This document shows positions 34,685 to 47,677 of a stretch of 64,000 bases of DNA, piece by piece. The stretch is from Corynespora cassiicola (lineage: Eukaryota > Ascomycota > Dothideomycetes > Pleosporales > Corynesporascaceae): assembly GCA_022059125.1 (NCBI GenBank), contig JAEUWY010000013.1, positions 744,001 through 808,000 on the forward strand, given 5' to 3'. A model generated the notes under the pieces. It was not told the origin of the DNA. It did no database searches and saw only the letters and a program-made list of their open reading frames with translations. Made by a program: the position numbers and the translations under genes. Every line of letters begins with the position of its first letter. The stretch's first letter is position 1.

Positions 34685-35650
34685 CTAAAACCCCTCGACA
34701 TCAGGCTCCCTCCCCTCCTTCAACGGCAAAAAAATCTTCTCCCAAAGCTCACTCTGCTCGCCCAAATGATACGTCAACCCCACATCCTGCATTCCCCCCT
34801 CCTCCCCGCCCCCCATCCCCTCCAACTGCGCAATCACATTCTCCAACCCCAGCGCTTTGCCCGTGGCCTGCGTGCCGCCCGCCTCAAGCGCGACATGCAC
34901 GACATGGACATGGAAGTGAAAATACGTGGGTTGGTAGTGGACATAGAGCTTCACCTGATCGGCCTCGACCTCGGGATACAGCGCCGTGGTCGCCTCCAGG
35001 ATCTTCTCGCGCATGTGCGTGACCCAGGGCACGTCGCGCCTCTTGAGGTCGCGCACGCTCCACACGTCGCGCCGCTCGACGATGCACAGCAGGTGCAGGC
35101 TGGACACGGTCTTGCGGTCCCAGTTCAGGTCGGGCAGCAGCAGGAAGCCGGCGGGGCCGGGCTCGCGGTAGATGACGTCGTCTTGCTCCTTGCGGCCCTC
35201 GAGGATGTTGTAGACCCAGTTGAGGGCGCCGCGGTCGCGCTTGCGCTGCATGAACGGGCGCACATATTTTGCGTACGTGTCCGGCGTCTCGGTGACCATG
35301 CGCAGGCCCTGAGCTGAGTACTTTTTGATGTGCTGCGGTTGGCAGGGCCAGATGAGGTTGAGCTTGAGGTCGGCGGGGGAGTTGGGAGACGGAGAGGTGT
35401 TGGCGAGGAACCAGAAGTAGATGTCGTTTGCGCCCAGGTTTTTGATGTTGGTCAGCGAGGTGGAGAAGTGGTCCAGGGAGGTGGTTTCGAAGGCGGCACG
35501 CTCGGCGATTAGGAGGGCGGGTTGGGAATGAATGGTGCCGAGGAGGGAGATGCGGCGGCCGGCTTGGTCTTGGTTGAGGAGGCGGTCGAGTTGGAATTGG
35601 GGGAGGAGGGTGGGTGTGTCGGCGGGCGAGATGGTGTTGGAGTCGGCCAT
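34685..35650 (-). CDS. dcs1: scavenger mRNA decapping enzyme DcpS (HIT family)
   Basis: Hydrolyses the m7GpppN cap remnant left by 3'-5' decay, downstream of the exosome. Single exon, 321 aa. N-terminal domain-swapped part (LDRLLNQDQAGRRISLLGTI) and the hinge with YSAQGLRMVTETPDTYAKYVRPFM. The C-terminal HIT domain has YFHFHVHVVHV, the His triad with the middle nucleophilic His, preceded by WNWD-like and LPDLNWDRKT cap-binding text. Length and motifs fit the family. It is divergent from the polymerase delta subunit gene. Confidence 0.95.
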   Translation of the reverse strand: MADSNTISPADTPTLLPQFQLDRLLNQDQAGRRISLLGTIHSQPALLIAERAAFETTSLDHFSTSLTNIKNLGANDIYFWFLANTSPSPNSPADLKLNLIWPCQPQHIKKYSAQGLRMVTETPDTYAKYVRPFMQRKRDRGALNWVYNILEGRKEQDDVIYREPGPAGFLLLPDLNWDRKTVSSLHLLCIVERRDVWSVRDLKRRDVPWVTHMREKILEATTALYPEVEADQVKLYVHYQPTYFHFHVHVVHVALEAGGTQATGKALGLENVIAQLEGMGGGEEGGMQDVGLTYHLGEQSELWEKIFLPLKEGREPDVEGF

Positions 35651-36298
35651 TTTTGGGGATTGGATGATGTTGGATGTTTCTTTTGGGATGTCTATTTTTC
35701 AGTGGTGGGCTGCTATCTTGAGACGGTTAGGTGGTGGTGGCTATTTCAGATTTGGCTTGGAGAATGTGTGGATATGATATCTTGCGGATTGATCGTCACG
35801 GAAGATTTAGAGTGGAGATAGCGGAGATAGATTTGGGAGGAAAAAGGAAAAGGGTAGAGCAGAGGCGTATATTTCCAGAGAGAAGCGGTGAATACACAAG
35901 GATACATTAGACGCCAGGACGTTCAGTGCCCCGCCAATTGTTGGAAAACTCTGACAAAATCACAGTGCTCAGGATGGTCAAATATCTTCTGGGAAAGTAT
36001 GAAACGACAGGCACTTACAGACTCTATCCCCAGCTTTTATCCGGCCCAGGCACGGTTCAGGTTAGGTTGAGCAAGCGAGATGGGCAAACCTAGGGTGCTC
36101 TCAGGTCGGTGCGATGTCACGTGCCCGCGCGCATCCGTGTCCCCTGGACAACGTTGCGCCAAGCCCATCACTTTGCCTAATGAGGTCACCTAGACCTCAC
36201 CTCACCCTCACCACCTCGACCCACACGCGACATAAGATTACCCCATTGCTTTTATCGCTTTCGCATTCAACTATCCCGGCCATCTCAATCACCTCACA
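35651..36298. promoter_or_regulatory. divergent promoter dcpS (-) / DNA polymerase delta subunit 4 (+)
   Basis: 648 bp. CACGTG occurs at 36118-36123. No MluI-type ACGCGT cell-cycle box noticed. The region before 36299 is a C/T-rich leader. Confidence 0.45.
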
Positions 36299-37001
36299 AT
36301 GCCTCCCAAGCGTCGCAGTGCCGCCAGCGGTGCGCCCAAGTCTAACCAGTCGACTCTCGCCTTCCACGGAACGTCCAACAAGGTCACCAAGCCCGGCACC
36401 AGAGCGCAAAGCGCAAAGAAGAATGCCCTGTCGGAAAACTCCAACAAGGAAATTGAGAAAGCTGTCATTGACCTCGTCTCTGGGGACGATTCGCAGCCGA
36501 CCAGCGCTGGAGTAGCCATACTCGACCAGACTGCGAAGGAAGCCGTCGCACAGCAGACACAGAGCGCGCCCGAGGAGGACGAAGCCCGGCGCATAACGGC
36601 CGCAAAGATCCAAAAGTACTGGGCAGCCAAGGAGAAGGAAAGAAAGGCGCCCCGCGTGCACCAAAAGGATCTTTCCGTGCACGAGAAGATATTGCGCGAG
36701 TTTGACATGAGTGGACAATACGGGGTAAGCGCTCCTAGGACCAACAAAAGATGCTGGGCGCTGGGCATGATTCCCAGCGTATTACATTTTATTCCGTGCT
36801 GACATGATCTGCGCTCTGCAGCCATCGACCGGCATTGCTCGACTGAAGCGTTGGAAGCGTGCGCATCGACTCGATCTGAACCCACCCATCGAAGTGCTGG
36901 CGGTACTATTGAAAGAGCAGGATGGCAGCGACAAGCTGGCAATGCAGAGGTCACGAGTCGACGAGCTATTGAATTCGCACGCTGAAGAGTTGGGCGTGTG
37001 A
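36299..37001 (+). CDS. cdm1: DNA polymerase delta subunit 4 (Cdm1/POLD4-like)
   Basis: Small accessory subunit that stabilises the replicative polymerase delta. Exons 36299-36724 and 36822-37001 (201 aa); intron 97 bp, longer than most here. A PCNA-interaction-like motif (QSTLAFHG) lies in the basic N-terminus. The conserved C-terminal domain reads LREFDMSGQYGPSTGIARLKRWKRAHRLDLNPPIEVLAVLL, the family signature, spanning the splice junction. The protein is otherwise disordered. The read-through of the intron stops early, so splicing is required. Confidence 0.9.
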
Positions 37002-39137
37002 GCTGACAACGCACGCGACGGGATCCACTTGCTGCAAGATAATGCCAGCGTGGGCGATATCCCAAGAAGAAGGAAAAAAAGCCACTACCAGTTTGGCGGG
37101 CGGGCGGAGAAGACGCAAAGGAGCCGGGCACGGTGTTTTTGGGCATGGAGTTTATGGGGGATATCCTGGTTTCATATTCCCCCGGTTTCGAGATCTGGGT
37201 GCTTTTTGACGGATGAAATGTACGATACCGGTCGCCGGTATGCACGGCGGAACGTAGACAGAAACGATTCGAAACTCAGGCCCGCTCGCACTACTCTGCT
37301 CTGCTCTGAAGTCCAGGGTGAGACGGAGGGCCAGGCAGTCAGTCGCCTTGCCCGTTTCCGAAACGTCTCCCGAGGAGGGTGTTAATATGGGGCCTAGCGC
37401 ACGAAACATTAACAGCGATCCTAAGCACTATCAGGCCGCGCAGGGCGTCATCGCACATTGGTTCGCAGGCTAGGTGTGCAGGAGAATAAACAGATGGTGT
37501 CTTCGCTGTCCAGTTTTGGCTGGGGGGCGCCCTGGACCCTCGCTCGGCGGCCGATGGCATTTTGACATCTGGCGCGCTCGCTGTCGCAATGGCCGTCGCA
37601 ATGGGCGTGCGCGCACGAGTGGGGTCGGGCCAGGGCAGCCCAAGGGCGGCGAGCGGATGCCCCGCTCAAGCTACGTCGTCGGGCGGGAGAAGGGTGTCAT
37701 TGACGGTGTTGCGGTTGAGACGACCAAGTACCTCTCCCGATCGCCTTTGGCGGACGCCAACACTGCCACAGGTCGAAGTGGGCGGGGCAGGCGGATCGAC
37801 GATGTGTCGGCCGGGCTCTAGGCCAGTGGATGTGGGCGCTGGGTGCTGTGGGGTAGGGTGTTAGCGAATCCTGGCGAGCCCACCCAACCAAGGTTAACGG
37901 GCTGGGTGGGCTTCCGAATGGCTGACGAGCCCCCAGCCCCATGCTGGCGGCGGCACTTTGTTGCGGGCAGCGGCCGTGGCACGCCGGGCTGGTGTGGTCG
38001 ACGAGTGTGAACGGGCCCACTTGACGAGCGGTGGGGTTGTAGCGGCGACCCACCAGCCAGCCATGGCCGTCCAGATGCTCATGGCCTGGCCGTCGCCTGC
38101 CCGCCTGCCCGCCTCTCCGCTGCCCGCCCGCTCCGCCTGCGTCGTCGCCCCGTCGCGTCGTGGCCTCGTCGACGATAAGCCGATAAAGGACGCGGCGGAG
38201 CCATGCGCTGTGTGGCCGCGCGCAGAGGCAGAATTGGCTATTTTTGCTGAGCATTTGCTTTGAGCCTGCAGCCGGCCGGCCAACCGCAGGGCGAGGCCGA
38301 GGGCAAGCCTGCAGCCGGCGTGCCCCAGGTGCAGCAGCACGAACCAGACGGCCTGGACTGAACGGCGCCTTGTCCCAAAAGCGCTGGGGCGGGCAGAGAT
38401 AGCCGCAGGGCGGGGGCACGCCAGCACCCAGCAGCCAGTGAACCGCCAGAGAGGGCGGTTCTGTATCACCACCACCGCTCACCACCGCCCGCGCCCTCGA
38501 CTCCTCGTTCTTCCTCTCTTCCTTCCCCGTCCCACCCCTCCAATCCACCCTCCCACTCCCACCTCACCTCGACGCTGCCACGATGCCCTGCGCGCCCTCG
38601 CCCGCCGCCGTCGCCCTTTAGATCCGCCACTTCCACATAGGGCCGAAGCCCTCCATCGCCCGTTCTCAAACGCTCGCGTGCTGCTGATCAACTCAGCACT
38701 GGACAGCACTGAAACCCTTCATGCCGAGCTGCCTCCGCCGCGACACCTGGTACGCTCAACTTATCTATCCTTTGCGCCCGGCCTCGCCATATCGCCTGCG
38801 CAATTGACCCTCCTCTCGCCAGCAGCTGGGCCATCACTCCACCCTCCGTGACACGCACCACCCCCGCTGTGGGCCTCTCGCCCCTCCGCCGTCCGGACGG
38901 TCCTTCTGCCCACCCCCCCCCGTCCCCGTGTCCCCCCGTTTATCGGTTTTCGTCCGCATTTGGAAAGCTGCTCTATCTTAATCGGCGCATTACTTCCCTG
39001 CACGCTCCTCTAAACCTTGCTGTCGCTGTCCCCTGCCCCCATTGGGACCCTGGGAACCGTCCGCCTTCACCCTGCCTGCCTCCAGACGCTCACTCCAGCA
39101 CTCGCTACTCTGAGCACCCTCTACCGAACTCGCACAC
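37002..39137. other. GC-rich intergenic region upstream of pps1
   Basis: 2.1 kb. Contains long but shadow-like GC-rich frames on both strands, a 13-bp direct repeat GCCTGCAGCCGGC (about 38264 and 38309), and strongly C/T-biased leader DNA from about 38480 to 39137. No gene supported. Confidence 0.5.
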
Positions 39138-41413
39138 ATGGCAGCCGTCGTTGCCCGCGCGCCGCCAATGCCTGGCCGGTCGTCGACGCCTCCACCGCAC
39201 TTGACCCTCAACACGTCTAATCGCGGTTCTCCGGCCGCTGTCCCAAACAAGCACATTCCGGTATGTCCGCCAGGCCCAGTGCCTGCACGCGGCTTGGAGA
39301 CGCCTCCAGCATCCCCTCCGTCAAAGGACAGCGTCATTGAGACGTCCTCGATCACCTATCCGCCCACTGCGTACTGCCACGAGTACTCGGAGGAGCCGCC
39401 TCTGTTCACCATCACTGCGGATCGGCTGGCTCAAGCAGTCGAGCACATTGCGACTCAGCCTTTGCCCAACACTGAACAGGTGTTTCCCTGGCTGCATGGT
39501 CTCCACCCCGACAATCAGATTCAGCTCGCCTTCTTCTCCTCCCGCAGGAAGAGCGTCCGCCGTGTGCCCCGTTGCATTCGTAGTCTCACGGTCGTCAAGG
39601 CTGGCGGAGACTTGTCTTCTTCAAAACTGAAGGGTGCCATTGCACCGGACGAGTTGCTTTCGTCGTCTTGTGATGAGCCCAACCAGTTCCTCGAGTGTGA
39701 CCCCAAGGACGGCTTCTCCGTACGAAACTTCCAGATTCAAGCTTGCAAGCTGGCCATGGTCTCTGATATCATCGTATACGGCGATGAGAAGACACACCCC
39801 AATGAGACCATCGCTCTTGCGCAGCGCATCTCCCTGGCGCAGAGACAATATGAGACAAAGAACAACTTTCCTCGCTGCCACTTCAACACATTTATGCTTT
39901 GCGGTGAGTGGCAACCTACCAATTCAGCCCAGATAACTTCTGACGGTATCGTAGATCCTTTTAGCGTCGTTCAAGAGCGGTACCCCGGGCTGGTTGCGGT
40001 GGATTCTACTGGTTCAATGACTGGAAACGTCGTCGACTTTTGTAAGTCTTGAACCTCCACCTTGACACACAGGCCAGTTTTTGCTAACAGGCAATAGTTT
40101 ACTGGGAGCGATATGAGATGTGTGCCATGTCCAAGGCTTCAGAAATCAGCGCCAACGTCTTCCTTGGGCCTACCCCAGACCCCACTCTGCACGCTGATGC
40201 TGCGGGTGAAGGAGCATACGACGTTCTTGTTGAGGCCAGTGATCTTGCACATGTACCCGATGTGCGATCCCTGCGCAACATTTGTTCAATCTTGGACAAG
40301 GAGGACCGCACTTCTCCAGTACACATGGAATTCCCTTCTTCTGGTAGCATCATGCCACCATCATGGTCTCATGCTGAAGTTGATGGCCTCATGGACATGT
40401 GCAAGTGGATTTTTGAACTAGCAAACCCACAAGAAGTCAAGCGGTCGAAGAGGAGAAAGGGAGACGATGAAGAGGCCATCGAGTTGGATGAGATGCCCAA
40501 GCCTCGGAAGTTTTTGATTCATTGCACCGACGGGTACACTGAGACTTCTCTGCTTGGTCTTGCCTACTTCATGTATGCCGAAGGACTCCCTGCCCATGAG
40601 GCTTGGGTGCAATTGCATCGAGACAAGGGCCGCAACTTCTTTGCATACCCCACTGACGTTTCCCTCCTATCGCAAATCCAACATCGAATTCTTCAGGCCT
40701 CGCCGCGCTTTAATAGCAGCATTCTCAATATCTCTGAGCCACAGTGGCTTTCGCGCATTGACGGCAGCCTACCCAGCAGAATCCTGCCCTACATGTATCT
40801 CGGAAACCTTGGCCATGCAAACAACCCAGAACTCCTCCGTGAGCTCGGCATAACCCGCATTCTGAGTGTTGGAGAGAACTTGTCTTGGCCCGACGAGGTC
40901 AAGAGGAAGCTGGATTGGCCCAGCGATAATCTATTGATGATTGACCGTGTACAAGACAATGGCGTTGATCCTCTTTGGGATGAATTTGACAGGTGCTTGA
41001 AATTTATTGGTAAGTCTTTTTTGCCTGTGTGTACCACCTCCATCGCTAATTCCTCGACAGAAGCCGGTAAACAGGATGGTGGTGCTACACTCGTACACTG
41101 TAGAGTCGGCGTTTCCCGTTCTGCGACCATTTGCATTGCGGAAGTCATGAAGGAGCTAGGGCTTTCTTTCCCCCGCGCTTATTGCTTTGTTCGAGCGAGG
41201 CGTTTGAATGTCATCATCCAACCTCACCTTCGATTCACGTACGTAACCTGCCCCCGTTTCGAACCAATGGTATGTCTAACATTTTCCAGCTACGAACTCC
41301 TGAAATGGGAAGAATATCAGCGTCAGCGACGCAACGAACCTTTACGACGAGAGTTGGAGTGGGCCACGATCGCGCGCGAGATCGCGTTGATGAACAAACC
41401 CTACTCCCGATAA
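39138..41413 (+). CDS. pps1: dual-specificity protein phosphatase Pps1
   Basis: Cell-cycle related dual-specificity phosphatase. Five exons: 39138-39903, 39955-40041, 40098-41009, 41061-41238, 41290-41413 (688 aa). The N-terminal half has a rhodanese/phosphatase-like region of the Pps1 family with a degenerate loop (HCTDGYTETS, Cys present but Arg missing, so probably inactive). The C-terminal DSP domain carries LVHCRVGVSRSATICIAEVM, a complete HCx5R active site, and the upstream acid loop region IDRVQDNGVDPLWDEF. Intron 1 (51 bp, GTGAGT..CGTAG) is in frame without stops and would otherwise add 17 residues. The other introns are 51-56 bp. Confidence 0.93.
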
Positions 41414-44283
41414 TAACAACCTCCTCAACCTCCACGCGCATGCCGTTCTACGGAATCACGATTTATGAATACATGAAATGGGTAATTTAACGACTGCTGA
41501 GCCAGATCTGTCAGCCAGACATACGCACACCTTGTCACATACAGGATGAGATGGCTGTCTACGGCGTTTGAATCTGGACTCGATTGAATTCAACAAGGTG
41601 GGAATCTTTCGAATTCAAAAGGAATGTAAACTGGATGGAGACATATCCGGTGACAGTCTGCTTTTCTCATATTCTGCTCGGAATGCTTTTTTTTCCTACT
41701 TGCTGTATTGGGCCGGGTCTGCTGGGATTTCTGCCACGGTAGTCTTGCATCTTCTCCTTTTCTGTCTCATCCTCTGCCTGCTTTCCGGATGTTAGTCTGG
41801 GTATCTGAGACATTAGGGCCTTTTCTTTCTTTACATGGGTATGGTGTCGACAGCGGGGGTGTCGTCAGGAAACATGCACACATCTTCTTCTTCATTTTTT
41901 CCATCACAAGTGTATTATTGCCTCTAGGGTTCGGGCTCTGCGTTCTGAGGGACGGCTGCTGGGCTGACGGATTCACCTGGACTGGCACTGGCACTGGCAC
42001 TGGCACTGGCACTGGCGTTTGCTCTGCACGGAGTTGTTAGCTTTTATCTTCTTGTATCATTTGGAATATGGAGCTTTGGGTCAAGATTCAGTGTGCTGTT
42101 TAAAGTGATGTGTTTATCGTTCCCGACTATGTTGTCATGAGTAAGCCTTTATGCAAGTGTGTATTCGATTCATGCCTTTTTTCATCTTGTTATGTTATCG
42201 TCTGCGGTGTGTTTTTTCAAGCATAGAACGAGACAGAATGCGTAGACTCTATCCCCGGGAGAAACAAAGGTTGTGTTCTGATACACTGCACCACCAAAGC
42301 ACGCCCGAGAGAGACACAACCGCACGTCGGACCAAGTTACACGACTCGCGTGCCTGTATTCCCGACCTTGTATTCCTAGCCTTACGTCCCTATGTCCTCG
42401 TCTTCCCTTTTCGTACGAATCATTGCCCCAGGCCACCACTCCACCATCATACATCTATGGTGTACGCTCGAACTTGGTTGTGGACTAGTACGACCTAACC
42501 TACCGAACAGCAACTCCTCACCCACCATACCGATATATCTTTTCCACAGCATAGCATAGAGCCCTTCGAATCCGGCACCCAATTATGCAGCCACTGCAAA
42601 GCCTACCCACTCTTTACAGGATAGTCCCATTCCATCCGCCGGCCGGGCACACAGATCCGCATCTCAGGAGCTGGCTGCCCTTGGGAATGTGTGGCCAGGC
42701 TCCCTGCATTGCCTACCCCAGTGCCTCGCACTTGTATCTGGCCTTCCGTCATACCCATTGTTACGTGGTCCTCGTGTTCCTGGTTGGTCCCCTCGCATTC
42801 ACATCACCTTTTGGGTACATGCTAGGCGATACTGCGGGCGGGAGATATTCACAGTCGAGCGTGGGAGAGAGATATGACGGTGGGTTGCATGTTTGGCGGT
42901 GGAGTGGGTTGGATAATGGGTGATGGTTGATTTGAGGGCTGTTGGGGCAAGGGGAGGGAACTGTCGGGTTTCAGGGAGGTTCTTTGTAGCATGGTGGATG
43001 TGCTGCGCTGAGATGGGAGGCTTTTGGATTGGATACGGAGATACGTAGGATCTGAGAGAGCAATTTATCGGTTTGGTGAGGGCCGTATTGTCGGTAGTGT
43101 TGGGTTGAGATAGTAGAAGGAGTCGAGAATGGTGAGTGGAAGATTCTGTTTGTGAATGGTGAGCAGAACTTGGCTGAATGGGATGTTTTTATCTAGAGGT
43201 GTGGATGCTTGAATTGGGGAGATGGGTGGATTGCCTGCATGTCTTCTCGATACTTGATGTGGGTTATTATGGCTTGAACCTAGGCTTGTTTTTGATTCTA
43301 CATTTTCAAATCGAATAAAGATAAAGCCTTGCGCTTAGTTCGAAGGCTGGGAGAGAATCAATATACAACCCAGTTCAAGGACAACCAGTGCGCAAGTTGA
43401 AGTAAAGTATGCAATTGATCATGCCATGAGAGTGCTCCAGCTTTGATACATCAAATAGAGTCTACATCGAATATTGCAATGCATTCTTTATGGTAGGTCA
43501 AACATAACGGCCTAGTTCACAAGTCTGATATGCTCTGCCAATGCCCAGTGATCACATCAATATGTATTCGCCTTGGACGAACATGAACGTAAGGAAGAAA
43601 TAAGGCAGAGAATGCGTGGCTTTTGTCTACGTGTCAATTCGGTATACTTGCAACCCAAAATCTTGTGATACCTCCACCTCTAGTCTAAATGGGTTGCTGT
43701 TGCTACAAAAAAGTTTATCACAAAGTACATAGTATCAATTGTGGGGAGCCGTTTGGAAACACCGCCTCACCGGACTGATGAACAGGGCGTGTCCGAGAAT
43801 GCTATAGCTAACATATCATAAAACAACATCGTCGCATTGTCTGATGCTCTAAAATAGACATGACTGAAAAGGAAAGTGCTCAGGATGTTGATCTTGATAA
43901 GCCGTAGCGGGTCGATACACAATAGTGGCCTGATGGTGGCAGAAAAAAACCACGCAAGGTGAAGCGATTTTTCCTCTGGTAGCGTCCCAGCTTATGCCTG
44001 TTGTTGTAATCCCAGGTCGGCGACAGCATGGCTAGCCTCACAAAGTTTCCGGCTCGTCGGTATGTTGTGGATCCCACGCGCGAGTCAATAACATCAGATG
44101 CGCATGATACCAAGCCCAGGCCATAGACAACTCGTGGCGACACAGACCCCCATTTACACACGAATCATAAGCTTTCATATCGCAGACAGACAACGTATCT
44201 AGCCCTCTTTTGTGATGCAATGCGAGGCCCACTTCCCCACAAAGGCTGTCATGGCCAACCTTGCTCGCCCCTTGCGTCCCAAC
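41414..44283. other. convergent intergenic region pps1 / tyw4
   Basis: 2.9 kb. No coding frame of interest on either strand. Contains the hexamer repeat at 41981-42016. Confidence 0.5.
41981..42016. repeat. hexanucleotide microsatellite (ACTGGC)6
   Basis: Six perfect copies of ACTGGC in the 3' side of pps1. Similar G/C-rich hexamers recur in the 51-63 kb desert. Confidence 0.9.
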
Positions 44284-47200
44284 CTAACCGTTCAGCTTCT
44301 TGCCCCTCTCCACGAGTTCCCCGGCCAATCTGTCCAAGTAGAATTTGGCCAAGTCGGCAGGAACACCCTTGAAACCTCGAACAATCTTGTCGACATCGCG
44401 CCGCCCATTCTCATATCCGGCGAGGTCCCTATTCCCGTAGACATCCTTGCCTGCTGCATACCCAGCATCCAGGTTCTTGAAGAATATATTGATAGCAATG
44501 CTGATTCCATCGCTCGACTCAGGAGTGGCAGTGTGAGACCACATGGGAGGTATGAAGAGAATGTCAGAGGGCGAGAGCGAAGCGAGGTGGGGATGCGTGG
44601 TGGCAGGACCTGAGGGAGAGATCAGCGAGTGCGGGCTGCGGTTCGACGACGACGAGCCTGGAGCATAGGATAGTTGCGACACATCTCCGGGTGGGAAAAG
44701 GTAGAGAGTCTTAGTGCCCCGAATTTGACAGAGGATGTTGGCGAGGACATCGTAATGCAGCCAGAGAGAAACGGGGCCTGATATCCTTAGAGGCGAGCTG
44801 TGCTGGTTTTCCTTCACCTGCGCAAATATATCTGATAGCTCAAAGTCCGAAGCGATGGCGGGGAAATCGTCTTCGAGATTTGTAGGTGTCCTGTTGGGCT
44901 GAGTCGAGGAAGCAGAACGTAGATAGGAGCGCGAGCCTTGTGCAATGCCGTCGATGAACTCTGCGAGAGGTTTCTTCACGTATTGAAAGTTCTTGGAAGC
45001 AAATGTCATGCGATCCGAGTCGCAATCATGGACCACCACTTCGCGGTCTGCCCCCAGCTTGTCTTTGAGATAATCCAATGTCCATCGTTCGGTGCAAGAA
45101 CCAAGGTTCTGACCCTCTATGATGGCCGGTTTGGAGGCAGCAATGAGCTTTTGGAAATCTTCAGCGGTATTCAACTGAACCCTCGGTATCGTAATTAGTT
45201 TCGGTCCACGATTTTTGGCTGTCTTGGCCCCCTTCTTGCCGCTTTTCGTTGGTGTAGCCTGGGCGTCTCTTTTAACCTGATTCCCAAGCGATGATTCAGA
45301 AGCTTTGTCCTGCGATGCCTGGTCAGAAATACCAACAGTCCATCCCTGATGAACTTGCTCCCCCGGGCGACTGATGCTGATGTAGCCTTCGTTCCAGAAG
45401 CTGCCCATGGAGAAGCAGACGGCACCGCCCCCTGCGATGAGGATTTCATGCTCGGATGTTGCTAGTACGCCCGCTCCTACGAGTAATGGCCAGACTGGTC
45501 GCTCCAGGGATATGCTAGGGGTTTCTGCCTGGATAGTGGTCCCACAGCTGATGACCAGGAAGTCTTCGGGCAGACTGAGGATCTCCCTCTTGTTTACGCC
45601 CCCAATGAGTAACAAGGAATCTCCGTAGGGCACCAACGTCGCGCCTACTCGCGCATGTGTCGAAAACTTGCCCTGATGCGAGATTTCATTGGTGCGGTTG
45701 GTGAATTTCAGCTGAGGTGGGTACGCCGCAGAAACGTGCCATTCCCAGATGTCGTCAAGAACTGTGCCGTCGGGATTCATGCCACCCACGACCAGGCCCC
45801 GATTATTGCCCGAGCCCATCGTGGAAATTGCGGCACCGAAGCGCGCACAAGGACGAGCACCATCAACGGGGATCGTCTGCCAGCCGTTATTGGGTGTCCA
45901 GACCGTCCACTCGTCCAAGACCGTCCCGTTGCTCGTTTTGCCGCCGAAGACAAGGATGCCGTCCATCATTTCACAATCATTCACACGCATACTCAGTCTA
46001 GTTGAACTATGCCGGTAGCGGCCTGGGCTTAATTCATGCACCTGTTGCCAGACTCCATGCTTGATGAGCCAACAATCGGCCAGTGCCTGCGCTGGAGATC
46101 CCCGGCCACCGACCAATAGTGCAGCGTCCGTTCCATCTATGGATGTGATGCTGTGACATATGCGTGCATCAGGACCGGGAAAAGGCTGGATGTTGGGTAG
46201 TGGGCCAGTCCGGCCGAGTAGGTCGATGCAGGAAAGCCGGCGCTGTGGACCCTGTCCACCATGGAGGGCTGCAGTCTCCCGATCGAGAGAAAATGCAGCA
46301 CCGAATCGCCGCGGGGTCAAATTCTTGTCTCGTGGGCATGTATGAAAGGTCAAGGCCAAAGATTTGCCACTGGTGCCGTTGGACCCTTGGGCTTCTGCAT
46401 CCACCGTGGCTATTGTGGATGGGCCACTTGACTTTTGCCGTGGGGTATTGGAAGCGACTATCAAGAAATAGTGGCCAGCGAAAAGCGCAAACTCTTCCCA
46501 TTCGTCAAAGGGCTCGACGGCATCCAGGCCGCGTCGTACAGCCGGAGGAGTAAATGTCTCGTCCGACCAGAGATCCCAAAGATTGCGCGCAATATCTAGT
46601 GTGGTCCAACCTGCATGAAGAAACCGGGATGAATGTTGGCTCAGAGTCTTGTGCTTCTTTACTGCTTGGATTGGAGTCTGCAATTTATCAAAGTGTTTCA
46701 GCATGGTCTGCGCAAATGGATGATCTGGGCCCTGCGGAAGGTACTGTTCCAGCATGCAGAACTTAGCTGGACACGCGTTAGAAGGCAGGGATCGAGACCG
46801 ACCGGTGTCAATTGCACTCACCATCATCGAGAGTGTTCGCCCAGTGCACAAGGGCGTCGGAGTCCGCTAGGGCTATAGAGAGATCAGTACGCGTCGGCAA
46901 GGTCGGCGAGGTTTTACTTGCGCATGTATGTCAAGGAAACTTCGGCGACGAAGAGAAATGAGCATGCAGGGACTTGGAACTCGGCTCTCAGCGTCTTCTC
47001 GAGTGTAGCAAGGTCCTTGAGATCGCATCCCAGGGCCATGTACTTGTCACTGCGCAAGTACAGAGGCGACTCTGCCGGACGCAGATTCGTCCTCAGCAGA
47101 GCGTCTCGAAGTAGATCGTTGTTTAGCATTCGGCTTCTTTTTCTCCCGATAAGCTGTGGATAGTCCACGTCAACGAAGACGGCATCCTTTGATAGGTCGG

Positions 47201-47677
47201 GATACCTGTGCCAAAACTGGAAAGGCAAAGGGTCGCTTCTCTGGTGATCAGCTATGTGAAGACATGTCAATGAGGACAGACATGTCTACTCACTACCCAC
47301 AACCCAGGTTCACCACAATCTTTGTCTTTTGGCTATCCTCTACGAGAAACTGTCGGACGGCCTGCTCTACGGCATGCATGCGGAGCCAATAGCCTCGATT
47401 TATCAAGGGATTCCTCCGAGTGTATTTGCCTACAAACGGCTCGTAGAAGTCGGGCTCACTGGAAAAATAAAGCTTCGAGACACATCTTTTGGAGACGATG
47501 CTGCTATCATTCGTCTGCCCCTCTGCTTAGTACACTGGAAGAGCACGGCCGCCAGGTGCAGTCTTGGGGCGCTCTCACATTCATGATGGAGTCGTCTTTG
47601 ATTTCTTGCACGGAGCGCGCATGCGTCTTGCCCTTGACGGGGCCCTTTCCAGGACGCATCTTGCGGGGTGGTGCCAT
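44284..47677 (-). CDS. ppm2: tRNA wybutosine-synthesizing protein 4 (Tyw4/Ppm2): methyltransferase-kelch-JmjC
   Basis: Last enzyme of wybutosine formation at G37 of tRNA-Phe: SAM-dependent carboxymethylation and methoxycarbonylation of the side chain. Exons 47677-47579, 47520-47297, 47238-46922, 46872-46822, 46766-44284; 1,057 aa. N-terminal leucine-carboxyl-methyltransferase-like domain: SSIVSKRCVSKLY, NPLINRGYWLRM, VVNLGCGSDPLPFQFW (SAM loop), LEQYLPQGPDHPFAQTM. Middle: kelch-like beta propeller (repeated GGxxxDG-type strands). C-terminal cupin/JmjC: LHYDVLANI, LYLFPPGD and PPMWSHTA supply the His-x-Asp..His metal set. Intron 3 uses a GC donor (C|GCAAGT..ATAG); only this keeps the YMPLADSDALVHWA frame. 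Divergent from atg18. Confidence 0.93.

Noticed and set aside
37697..38548. 283-codon minus-strand frame upstream of pps1
   Set aside because: GC-rich shadow frame with no domain, overlapping other long frames; composition unlike the real genes.
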